A DNA stretch of 64,000 nucleotides from contig NC_020156.1 in the NCBI RefSeq assembly GCF_000332115.1, forward strand, positions 186,001-250,000, given 5' to 3'. Position numbers and translations under genes: made by a program. Origin of the DNA: Nonlabens dokdonensis DSW-6 (GTDB lineage Bacteria; Bacteroidota; Bacteroidia; Flavobacteriales; Flavobacteriaceae). Position 1 is the stretch's first letter. Every line of letters starts with the position of its first letter. The notes below the pieces were generated by a model. The model did not search any database, had not been told where the DNA came from, and saw only the letters and a list, made by a program, of their open reading frames with translations. Of this stretch, positions 21,401-28,855 are shown piece after piece.

Positions 21401-21860
21401 CTTGCTCTTGCTGAATCTGTTCGTTTTCTAGTGTAAAGTTCAACTCTTCAGCTAGAAGTATCTTTTGATAGACTTCACCGTCCTTCTCCACAAAATACAT
21501 TCGTAGACTATCGTGTCGCTCTATTAAAAAGCGGAAAGATGATGCCAAAGCATTAGCATCTAAACTTCCTTCCATCTTTAAAACTCCTGGAATGTTATAG
21601 GCTTGTCCGCCCCCTTCAAACTGGCTTAAAACCCAAAGTCTACGTTGTGAAGACGTTAATGAATAAAACTCTTGAATAGGAGCTCTCAGGATGGATTGGT
21701 AATTGGTATGTATAAGTAACCTCAAAAGTTGTTGTTTTTCTGCTTTGATACGATTAATCAATTCAGGTGTTAAAGCTCCTTTTGGAGCAGCAACTTTAAG
21801 TTCACCATTTTCTTCTCGAAGTTGGACTCCGAGTTCACTAAGTTGAGTTATTAATTCCAA
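15498..21860 (-). CDS. Two-module NRPS (C-A-T-C-A-T)
   Basis: 2120 residues. A TubC-like docking domain (1-50) is followed by C (IHHIIGDGWS near 193), A, T (FFELGGHSLKV near 1037), C (same motif near 1226), A, T (FFELGGHSLNA near 2060). Pockets read as DALWAGGTFK (close to the valine code DAFWIGGTFK) and DLYNNALTYK (one change from DLFNNALTYK, which I recall as an alanine code). The start appears to be TTG at 21858-21860: the in-frame codons above it are ATA, ATA, TAA, and the docking domain begins at once. The two C domains and flanking A-domain parts are letter-identical in protein to each other and to modules of the upstream gene. Only the middle of each A domain differs. Confidence 0.93.
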   Translation of the reverse strand: MELITQLSELGVQLREENGELKVAAPKGALTPELINRIKAEKQQLLRLLIHTNYQSILRAPIQEFYSLTSSQRRLWVLSQFEGGGQAYNIPGVLKMEGSLDANALASSFRFLIERHDSLRMYFVEKDGEVYQKILLAEELNFTLENEQIQQEQVDSKIESFYQEEFNLSKAPLLSANLLQVSADEYYLLFSIHHIIGDGWSMEVLTKELMQVYKHIINREEVSLPKLSIQYQDYVIWIQSEEQQDVIQKQEDYWLDKFKGEIPILELPSYSKRPLVKTYNGSTKHYSFGKELSDKLNQFSKGQGVTLYMTLLAGVNGLLYRYTNQSDIIIGTPIAGRSHEALENQVGLYLNTLAIRTEFEGVNSFKELIQIQKETLLDAYTNQDYPFDSLVEKLKLKRDTSRSALFDVMVVLQNQQETAITLEGLNITPYNENEREVSKFDMTFSFTEDTEGIHLQLEYNSDIYDVSLIDQLYGHLERFITSALQDQEESIESLTLLSRAEEIELLESFNDTNVDYPEDKTIIDLFRGQVLKRPEATAIIYEGKELSYQELEDLSNAMANDLLSRIDIEKDALIGVELERSEWLVVSLLAILKTGGAYVPIDPTYPEQRKDFIKEDSACVFIIDASYLEVFQSVEKITKAPKVTLDSNQLAYVIYTSGSTGKPKGVLIEHKNVVRLIKPGIYFSLDSRSRILSTGSVSFDASTLEYYGSLMNGGSLVIISKEKILSPKILKKEILKNKVNSMWVISSLFNYLINEDSSIFNSIANLAVGGDVVSQKFINNIIDINTKTIINGYGPTENTTFSTTYRITKEEDSRIIPIGKPIENSKAYILSQNYALQPKGVIGELCVSGAGLSRGYLNQPKLTAEKFIDHPFIEGERLYKTGDLARWLPDGNIEFIGRKDHQVKIRGYRIELGEIEYVLNKQSGVVSSVVVAQEKGQDKHLVAYLVTESNIDQATLKESLRSHLPTYMIPQYFMKLEALPLTSNGKIDRKALPKVSIEGLGESVYVAPETETEKVMASIWQEVLGVAQVGVTDNFFELGGHSLKVTQLINKINKELQSNLTVKQVFVLPTIKGLSKEITDTNYQSILRAPIQEFYSLTSSQRRLWVLSQFEGGGQAYNIPGVLKMEGSLDANALASSFRFLIERHDSLRMYFVEKDGEVYQKILLAEELNFTLENEQIQQEQVDSKIESFYQEEFNLSKAPLLSANLLQVSADEYYLLFSIHHIIGDGWSMEVLTKELMQVYKHIINREEVSLPKLSIQYQDYVIWIQSEEQQDVIQKQEDYWLDKFKGEIPILELPSYSKRPLVKTYNGSTKHYSFGKELSDKLNQFSKGQGVTLYMTLLAGVNGLLYRYTNQSDIIIGTPIAGRSHEALENQVGLYLNTLAIRTEFEGVNSFKELIQIQKETLLDAYTNQDYPFDSLVEKLKLKRDTSRSALFDVMVVLQNQQETAITLEGLNITPYNENEREVSKFDMTFSFTEDTEGIHLQLEYNSDIYDVSLIDQLYGHLERFITSALQDQEESIESLTLLSRAEEIELLESFNDTNVDYPEDKTIIDLFRGQVLKRPEATAIIYEGKELSYQELEDLSNAMANDLLSRIDIEKDALIGVELERSEWLVVSLLAILKTGGAYVPIDPTYPEQRKDFIKEDSACVFIIDASYLEVFQSVEKITKAPKVTLDSNQLAYVIYTSGSTGKPKGVLIEHKSAAFFIQWSKSIYDRTDVDIVYFTTSFSFDLSVYEVFYPLCSGKKVRIIENGTQIPQYLEEDNNVLINTVPSVVQFLLDQGTNFNFMKVLNMAGEIIPSKFAEALPLSTMDVYNLYGPSEDTTYSTYFKLREASFGRSISIGVPIDNTQVFILSEDYALQPKGVIGELCVSGAGLSRGYLNQPKLTAEKFIDHPFIEGERLYKTGDLARWLPDGNIEFIGRKDHQVKIRGYRIELGEIEYVLNKQSGVVSSVIVAQEKGQDKHLVAYLVTENNIDQATLKESLRSHLPTYMIPQYFMELEALPLTSNGKVDRRALSQLSVEGLGDRAYVAPSNEIERKLVQIWEELLGLDKVGVTDNFFELGGHSLNANTLLNEIKVEYGIRISWEEFFRSSTIKGLGLHIENFLWVDNSEQTDKKKIII
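15838..16295 (-). repeat. A-domain C-terminal repeat, partial copy
   Basis: Codes for the end of an A domain (from LQPKGVIGELCVSGAG to about TSNGKVDRRAL) and matches the corresponding part of the long NRPS repeats with a few substitutions. The T domain after it differs from the other copies. Confidence 0.7.
16761..19375 (-). repeat. Long NRPS repeat (A-end, T, linker, C, A-start), copy 1
   Basis: About 2.6 kb running from the A3 region of one module (low coordinate) back to the region before A6 of the previous module (high coordinate). Near-identical to 26270-28855 and to most of 23392-25784. Outside these limits the A-domain middles are unrelated. Confidence 0.9.
19848..21710 (-). repeat. 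Long NRPS repeat, copy 2 (C and A-start only)
   Basis: Carries the C domain and N-terminal A part identical to copy 1. The identity stops at the docking domain, because this is the first module of its protein. Confidence 0.9.
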
Positions 21861-21876
21861 TATTATTTAAAAAGTT

Positions 21877-24800
21877 TTAGATGGTAATTTCTTCATAATC
21901 TCCTTCCATATTCACATTTGAGGAGAGCATTTTGATGACTTCAGATATGCTTTGTATTGTTGGCTTGTTAAAGAACATTTTCACTTGAAGTTCAATATCA
22001 AACTCTTGTTTGATTCGATTTTTTATGGCAATTATTTTTAAACTATGTCCACCGAGTTCAAAGAAATTATCTGTAACTCCTACTTTTTCTATTCCCAAAA
22101 TTTCTTGCCAGATAGCTGCTAATTTAAACTCTGTTTCATTATTCGGAGCCACATACTCTCTTTCTCCCAATCCTTCTATCGAAATTTGTGGTAGTGCTTT
22201 TCTATCGATCTTACCATTAGAAGTTAGTGGTAAGAATTCCAATTCCATAAAATACTGTGGAATCATGTATTCTGGAAGATGTGATCTAAGGGAAGCTTTA
22301 AGTTCACTTTGGTCTATTCTATCTTCTGCCACAACATAGGCAACCAAATAAGCATCTTCATTGTGATAAGAAATGATCACCACTGCTCGAGAAATGGTCA
22401 CTACATTTGTCAATGCGTGTTCTATCTCTCCCAATTCAATTCGATAGCCTCTTAGTTTTACCTGAGTATCTTTTCTTCCAATATACTCGATATCTCCATT
22501 AGGCAACCAACGAGCTAAATCACCAGATCTGTACAATCGTTCACCTTCTATAAATGGATGAGCAATGAATTTCTCTGAAGTGAGTTCGGCCTGGTTCAAA
22601 TAACCACGTGATAAGCCAGCTCCTGAAACGCACAATTCTCCAATAATTCCCGTAGGTTGTAACTTTAATGAGTTGTTGAGTATGTAGGTATTTAGTGTAG
22701 GGATTGCTTTTCCAATATTGCTTGCTTTATTTGCGATCTCTAGAGTTCCTATTTCTTTGTAGGTTACATGAACTGTGGTCTCCGTAATTCCGTACATATT
22801 GATCAGTTTACAATGCGGATATTCAAGATTCCAATCGGATAACATTTGTGGTGATAGTGCTTCACCACCAAAAATGACATAGCGCAAAGAATTTGCTTGA
22901 TTTTCTCCTAATAAGAACTCATTGAGTGCATAAAAACTTGATGGTGTCTGATTTAATACAGTGACTTCATGTGTGCGAATACAATTGGCAAATGCATCAA
23001 GATCTTTGGTTTGCTCCGAACCAATGATTACTAATCTTCCACCGAAGAGTAAGGCTCCGTACATCTCCCAAACAGAGAAGTCAAAGTTATATGCATGAAA
23101 CATGGTCCAAACATCAGTTTTATTAAAATCGAAAAGTGCTTTCTCGCTGAAAAATAAACGAACCACATTTTTATGCTCAATTATTACTCCCTTCGGTTGT
23201 CCAGTTGATCCTGAAGTAAAAATCGCGTAAGCCAATTGATTTGCATCTATTGTTACTTCTGGTGCTTTATTGACCTGTGTTACAGATTGGAATGTCTCCA
23301 AGTAATATTCATCAATGGTATAAATACAGGTCGCATCTTGTTTGATAAACTCCTTGCGTTGATCAGGATTAGATGGATCAATAGGAACATAAGCTCCACC
23401 TGTCTTCAAAATGGCCAATAAACTCACTACCAACCATTCGCTTCTCTCCAACTCTACACCAATCAGTGCATCTTTCTCAATATCAATGCGAGATAATAAG
23501 TCGTTCGCCATTGCATTGGACAAATCTTCTAACTCCTGATAGCTTAATTCTTTGCCTTCATAGATAATAGCCGTAGCTTCTGGTCTCTTTAAGACTTGTC
23601 CCCTAAATAAATCTATAATTGTTTTGTCTTCTGGATAATCTACATTGGTATCATTAAATGACTCTAACAATTCTATCTCCTCTGCTCTGGATAAAAGGGT
23701 TAAAGACTCTATACTCTCTTCCTGATCTTGTAAAGCCGAAGTTATGAATCGCTCTAAGTGACCGTATAATTGATCGATCAGTGAAACATCATAGATATCA
23801 CTGTTATATTCTAACTGTAAGTGGATGCCTTCAGTATCTTCTGTAAAAGAAAAGGTCATATCAAACTTACTTACTTCTCTTTCATTCTCATTGTAAGGAG
23901 TGATGTTCAACCCTTCTAAAGTGATTGCCGTTTCTTGTTGGTTTTGTAACACTACCATCACATCAAATAGTGCTGATCTTGAAGTGTCTCTTTTTAGTTT
24001 GAGCTTCTCAACCAGTGAATCAAATGGATAGTCTTGATTCGTATATGCATCTAGTAAAGTCTCTTTTTGGATTTGTATTAATTCTTTGAAACTATTAACA
24101 CCCTCAAATTCAGTTCTGATGGCCAGTGTGTTTAGATACAATCCTACCTGGTTTTCTAACGCCTCATGGGAACGACCTGCAATCGGGGTTCCGATGATAA
24201 TATCACTTTGATTCGTATATCTATATAAAAGTCCATTGACTCCTGCCAGTAGGGTCATATACAAAGTAACTCCTTGTCCTTTGCTGAACTGGTTGAGTTT
24301 ATCACTCAATTCTTTACCAAAACTATAGTGCTTGGTACTTCCATTGTAGGTCTTTACTAGAGGCCGTTTGCTGTAACTTGGCAGTTCCAATATCGGAATC
24401 TCTCCCTTGAACTTATCTAACCAATAATCTTCTTGCTTTTGAATAACATCTTGTTGCTCCTCACTTTGAATCCATATTACATAATCTTGGTATTGGATAC
24501 TTAGTTTAGGAAGACTTACTTCTTCTCGATTGATTATATGCTTGTAGACCTGCATCAGTTCTTTAGTCAGTACTTCCATTGACCAGCCATCACCGATAAT
24601 ATGGTGAATGGAGAATAATAAGTAGTATTCATCTGCTGATACTTGCAATAAATTTGCACTTAGCAGTGGTGCTTTACTTAGATTAAACTCTTCTTGGTAG
24701 AAGGATTCTATTTTACTATCTACTTGCTCTTGCTGAATCTGTTCGTTTTCTAGTGTAAAGTTCAACTCTTCAGCTAGAAGTATCTTTTGATAGACTTCAC

Positions 24801-27800
24801 CGTCCTTCTCCACAAAATACATTCGTAGACTATCGTGTCGCTCTATTAAAAAGCGGAAAGATGATGCCAAAGCATTAGCATCTAAACTTCCTTCCATCTT
24901 TAAAACTCCTGGAATGTTATAGGCTTGTCCGCCCCCTTCAAACTGGCTTAAAACCCAAAGTCTACGTTGTGAAGACGTTAATGAATAAAACTCTTGAATA
25001 GGAGCTCTCAGGATGGATTGGTAATTGGTATCGGTAATTTCTTTGCTAAGTCCTTTGATTGTTGGTAAAACAAAAACTTGTTTTACCGTTAGATTGCTTT
25101 GTAGTTCTTTGTTGATCTTGTTTATCAGTTGAGTTACTTTCAAACTATGACCTCCTAACTCAAAGAAATTATCAGTAACACCAACTTGTGCTACTCCCAA
25201 AACTTCTTGCCAGATTGAAGCCATTACTTTTTCTGTTTCTGTTTCTGGTGCGACATATACGCTTTCGCCCAAACCTTCTATCGAAACTTTTGGGAGTGCT
25301 TTTCTATCAATCTTACCATTAGAAGTTAGTGGCAATGCTTCCAATTTCATAAAATACTGGGGAATCATATAAGTTGGTAGATGAGAACGAAGTGATTCTT
25401 TTAATGTCGCTTGATCAATATTACTCTCTGTCACAAGGTAAGCAACCAAGTGCTTGTCTTGCCCCTTTTCTTGCGCAACAACAACACTCGATACAACTCC
25501 GCTTTGCTTATTCAAAACATATTCTATCTCTCCCAGTTCTATTCGATATCCCCTAATCTTTACTTGATGGTCTTTCCTGCCTATAAACTCAATATTCCCG
25601 TCAGGTAACCATCTCGCTAAATCACCCGTTTTGTACAAACGTTCACCTTCTATAAATGGATGGTCAATAAATTTCTCTGCGGTCAATTTTGGTTGGTTCA
25701 AATAGCCTCGTGATAAGCCAGCACCTGACACACATAGCTCTCCAATGACCCCTTTGGGCTGTAATGCATAATTCTGTGATAATATGCATACCTGTTCATT
25801 ATTTAGAGGTTTACCTATTGTGACTTTACTACCTTTTAATTCATGATTGAAAGTACTCCATATCGTTGTTTCAGTAGGTCCATAAACATTAATAAATTCG
25901 ATATGATCATTATTCATTAAAAATATATCCTTAAGATTTTGAGATAAAATTTCTCCGCCAACTAAAACTACTTTCAAACTTTTCGGGAATATTTTATTTA
26001 CTAATATGAGTTGTTCCAACCTAGAAGGAGTTAGTTGTAAGAAATCAATTTTATCTAACTCTAATTTATCCATAAAACTTACAGGATCCAGAAGTTGGGT
26101 TTCTTCAAATAAGACGATTTTTTTACCTAAACTTAAAACCCCTAATAATTCTATAACCGATATATCGAAAGTAAAACTAGTTGTGGCAGCTATACTGAAA
26201 ACATTCTTCATTTCAAAATTCTTATAAAAATTTGATATAAAGCTAGCTAAACTTTTATTCCTTATCATTACCCCTTTAGGCTTACCTGTAGAACCTGAGG
26301 TGTAGATTACATAAGCCAATTGATTGGAATCCAGTGTTACCTTTGGTGCTTTGGTAATTTTCTCTACGGACTGGAAAACCTCTAAATATGATGCATCAAT
26401 AATGAATACACAAGCGCTATCTTCTTTTATAAAATCCTTTCGCTGCTCTGGATAAGTCGGGTCGATTGGAACATACGCTCCACCTGTCTTCAAAATGGCC
26501 AATAAACTCACTACCAACCATTCGCTTCTCTCCAACTCTACACCAATCAGTGCATCTTTCTCAATATCAATGCGAGATAATAAGTCGTTCGCCATTGCAT
26601 TGGACAAATCTTCTAACTCCTGATAGCTTAATTCTTTGCCTTCATAGATAATAGCCGTAGCTTCTGGTCTCTTTAAGACTTGTCCCCTAAATAAATCTAT
26701 AATTGTTTTGTCTTCTGGATAATCTACATTGGTATCATTAAATGACTCTAACAATTCTATCTCCTCTGCTCTGGATAAAAGGGTTAAAGACTCTATACTC
26801 TCTTCCTGATCTTGTAAAGCCGAAGTTATGAATCGCTCTAAGTGACCGTATAATTGATCGATCAGTGAAACATCATAGATATCACTGTTATATTCTAACT
26901 GTAAGTGGATGCCTTCAGTATCTTCTGTAAAAGAAAAGGTCATATCAAACTTACTTACTTCTCTTTCATTCTCATTGTAAGGAGTGATGTTCAACCCTTC
27001 TAAAGTGATTGCCGTTTCTTGTTGGTTTTGTAACACTACCATCACATCAAATAGTGCTGATCTTGAAGTGTCTCTTTTTAGTTTGAGCTTCTCAACCAGT
27101 GAATCAAATGGATAGTCTTGATTCGTATATGCATCTAGTAAAGTCTCTTTTTGGATTTGTATTAATTCTTTGAAACTATTAACACCCTCAAATTCAGTTC
27201 TGATGGCCAGTGTGTTTAGATACAATCCTACCTGGTTTTCTAACGCCTCATGGGAACGACCTGCAATCGGGGTTCCGATGATAATATCACTTTGATTCGT
27301 ATATCTATATAAAAGTCCATTGACTCCTGCCAGTAGGGTCATATACAAAGTAACTCCTTGTCCTTTGCTGAACTGGTTGAGTTTATCACTCAATTCTTTA
27401 CCAAAACTATAGTGCTTGGTACTTCCATTGTAGGTCTTTACTAGAGGCCGTTTGCTGTAACTTGGCAGTTCCAATATCGGAATCTCTCCCTTGAACTTAT
27501 CTAACCAATAATCTTCTTGCTTTTGAATAACATCTTGTTGCTCCTCACTTTGAATCCATATTACATAATCTTGGTATTGGATACTTAGTTTAGGAAGACT
27601 TACTTCTTCTCGATTGATTATATGCTTGTAGACCTGCATCAGTTCTTTAGTCAGTACTTCCATTGACCAGCCATCACCGATAATATGGTGAATGGAGAAT
27701 AATAAGTAGTATTCATCTGCTGATACTTGCAATAAATTTGCACTTAGCAGTGGTGCTTTACTTAGATTAAACTCTTCTTGGTAGAAGGATTCTATTTTAC

Positions 27801-28026
27801 TATCTACTTGCTCTTGCTGAATCTGTTCGTTTTCTAGTGTAAAGTTCAACTCTTCAGCTAGAAGTATCTTTTGATAGACTTCACCGTCCTTCTCCACAAA
27901 ATACATTCGTAGACTATCGTGTCGCTCTATTAAAAAGCGGAAAGATGATGCCAAAGCATTAGCATCTAAACTTCCTTCCATCTTTAAAACTCCTGGAATG
28001 TTATAGGCTTGTCCCGCCCCCTTCAA
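21877..28026 (-). CDS. NRPS modules 3 and 4 (C-A-T-C-A-T), downstream part of a frameshifted gene
   Basis: 2049 residues in this frame; the first codons are a TTG inside a condensation domain already started in the upstream frame, so this is a continuation and not a separate gene. C domain (IHHIIGDGWS near 115), A domain with YTSGSTGKPKGV near 583, T near 955, C near 1148, A with FTSGSTGQPKGV near 1612, T with FFELGGHSLKI near 1992. The first pocket reads DIIQLGVIWK, glycine-like (two changes from DILQLGLIWK). The second reads DFWNIGMVHK, identical to the canonical threonine code. The C domains match those of the next gene letter for letter. Stop 17 bp before the TTG start of the next NRPS. 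Confidence 0.9.
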   Translation of the reverse strand: MKGAGQAYNIPGVLKMEGSLDANALASSFRFLIERHDSLRMYFVEKDGEVYQKILLAEELNFTLENEQIQQEQVDSKIESFYQEEFNLSKAPLLSANLLQVSADEYYLLFSIHHIIGDGWSMEVLTKELMQVYKHIINREEVSLPKLSIQYQDYVIWIQSEEQQDVIQKQEDYWLDKFKGEIPILELPSYSKRPLVKTYNGSTKHYSFGKELSDKLNQFSKGQGVTLYMTLLAGVNGLLYRYTNQSDIIIGTPIAGRSHEALENQVGLYLNTLAIRTEFEGVNSFKELIQIQKETLLDAYTNQDYPFDSLVEKLKLKRDTSRSALFDVMVVLQNQQETAITLEGLNITPYNENEREVSKFDMTFSFTEDTEGIHLQLEYNSDIYDVSLIDQLYGHLERFITSALQDQEESIESLTLLSRAEEIELLESFNDTNVDYPEDKTIIDLFRGQVLKRPEATAIIYEGKELSYQELEDLSNAMANDLLSRIDIEKDALIGVELERSEWLVVSLLAILKTGGAYVPIDPTYPEQRKDFIKEDSACVFIIDASYLEVFQSVEKITKAPKVTLDSNQLAYVIYTSGSTGKPKGVMIRNKSLASFISNFYKNFEMKNVFSIAATTSFTFDISVIELLGVLSLGKKIVLFEETQLLDPVSFMDKLELDKIDFLQLTPSRLEQLILVNKIFPKSLKVVLVGGEILSQNLKDIFLMNNDHIEFINVYGPTETTIWSTFNHELKGSKVTIGKPLNNEQVCILSQNYALQPKGVIGELCVSGAGLSRGYLNQPKLTAEKFIDHPFIEGERLYKTGDLARWLPDGNIEFIGRKDHQVKIRGYRIELGEIEYVLNKQSGVVSSVVVAQEKGQDKHLVAYLVTESNIDQATLKESLRSHLPTYMIPQYFMKLEALPLTSNGKIDRKALPKVSIEGLGESVYVAPETETEKVMASIWQEVLGVAQVGVTDNFFELGGHSLKVTQLINKINKELQSNLTVKQVFVLPTIKGLSKEITDTNYQSILRAPIQEFYSLTSSQRRLWVLSQFEGGGQAYNIPGVLKMEGSLDANALASSFRFLIERHDSLRMYFVEKDGEVYQKILLAEELNFTLENEQIQQEQVDSKIESFYQEEFNLSKAPLLSANLLQVSADEYYLLFSIHHIIGDGWSMEVLTKELMQVYKHIINREEVSLPKLSIQYQDYVIWIQSEEQQDVIQKQEDYWLDKFKGEIPILELPSYSKRPLVKTYNGSTKHYSFGKELSDKLNQFSKGQGVTLYMTLLAGVNGLLYRYTNQSDIIIGTPIAGRSHEALENQVGLYLNTLAIRTEFEGVNSFKELIQIQKETLLDAYTNQDYPFDSLVEKLKLKRDTSRSALFDVMVVLQNQQETAITLEGLNITPYNENEREVSKFDMTFSFTEDTEGIHLQLEYNSDIYDVSLIDQLYGHLERFITSALQDQEESIESLTLLSRAEEIELLESFNDTNVDYPEDKTIIDLFRGQVLKRPEATAIIYEGKELSYQELEDLSNAMANDLLSRIDIEKDALIGVELERSEWLVVSLLAILKTGGAYVPIDPSNPDQRKEFIKQDATCIYTIDEYYLETFQSVTQVNKAPEVTIDANQLAYAIFTSGSTGQPKGVIIEHKNVVRLFFSEKALFDFNKTDVWTMFHAYNFDFSVWEMYGALLFGGRLVIIGSEQTKDLDAFANCIRTHEVTVLNQTPSSFYALNEFLLGENQANSLRYVIFGGEALSPQMLSDWNLEYPHCKLINMYGITETTVHVTYKEIGTLEIANKASNIGKAIPTLNTYILNNSLKLQPTGIIGELCVSGAGLSRGYLNQAELTSEKFIAHPFIEGERLYRSGDLARWLPNGDIEYIGRKDTQVKLRGYRIELGEIEHALTNVVTISRAVVIISYHNEDAYLVAYVVAEDRIDQSELKASLRSHLPEYMIPQYFMELEFLPLTSNGKIDRKALPQISIEGLGEREYVAPNNETEFKLAAIWQEILGIEKVGVTDNFFELGGHSLKIIAIKNRIKQEFDIELQVKMFFNKPTIQSISEVIKMLSSNVNMEGDYEEITI
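23392..25784 (-). repeat. Long NRPS repeat, copy 3
   Basis: Same unit as copy 1. The low-coordinate end is shorter: the stretch 23185-23391 up to the A3 motif is diverged (PSNPDQRKEF against PTYPEQRKDF), so the exchanged block here is larger than in the other modules. Confidence 0.9.
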
Positions 28027-28855
28027 ACTGGCTTAAAACCCAAAGTCTACGTTGTGAAGACGTTAATGAATAAAACTCTTGAATAGGAGCTCTCAGGATG
28101 GATTGGTAATTGGTATCGGTAATTTCTTTGCTAAGTCCTTTGATTGTTGGTAAAACAAAAACTTGTTTTACCGTTAGATTGCTTTGTAGTTCTTTGTTGA
28201 TCTTGTTTATCAGTTGAGTTACTTTCAAACTATGACCTCCTAACTCAAAGAAATTATCAGTAACACCAACTTGTGCTACTCCCAAAACTTCTTGCCAGAT
28301 TGAAGCCATTACTTTTTCTGTTTCTGTTTCTGGTGCGACATATACGCTTTCGCCCAAACCTTCTATCGAAACTTTTGGGAGTGCTTTTCTATCAATCTTA
28401 CCATTAGAAGTTAGTGGCAATGCTTCCAATTTCATAAAATACTGGGGAATCATATAAGTTGGTAGATGAGAACGAAGTGATTCTTTTAATGTCGCTTGAT
28501 CAATATTACTCTCTGTCACAAGGTAAGCAACCAAGTGCTTGTCTTGCCCCTTTTCTTGCGCAACAACAACACTCGATACAACTCCGCTTTGCTTATTCAA
28601 AACATATTCTATCTCTCCCAGTTCTATTCGATATCCCCTAATCTTTACTTGATGGTCTTTCCTGCCTATAAACTCAATATTCCCGTCAGGTAACCATCTC
28701 GCTAAATCACCCGTTTTGTACAAACGTTCACCTTCTATAAATGGATGGTCAATAAATTTCTCTGCGGTCAATTTTGGTTGGTTCAAATAGCCTCGTGATA
28801 AGCCAGCACCTGACACACATAGCTCTCCAATGACCCCTTTGGGCTGTAATGCATT
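26270..28855 (-). repeat. Long NRPS repeat, copy 4 (contains the frameshift)
   Basis: Same unit as copy 1. It differs by the extra C near 28014 that breaks the reading frame. Confidence 0.9.

Noticed and set aside
21877..28026. Independent NRPS gene starting at TTG 28026
   Set aside because: The first codons lie inside a C domain whose beginning is in the other frame. A 1-nt insertion explains the split better.
15933..28693. Repeated plus-strand ORFs of 60-65 residues with identical sequences at several places
   Set aside because: They are antisense shadows of the NRPS repeat units. Their identity reflects the repeats, not a gene family.
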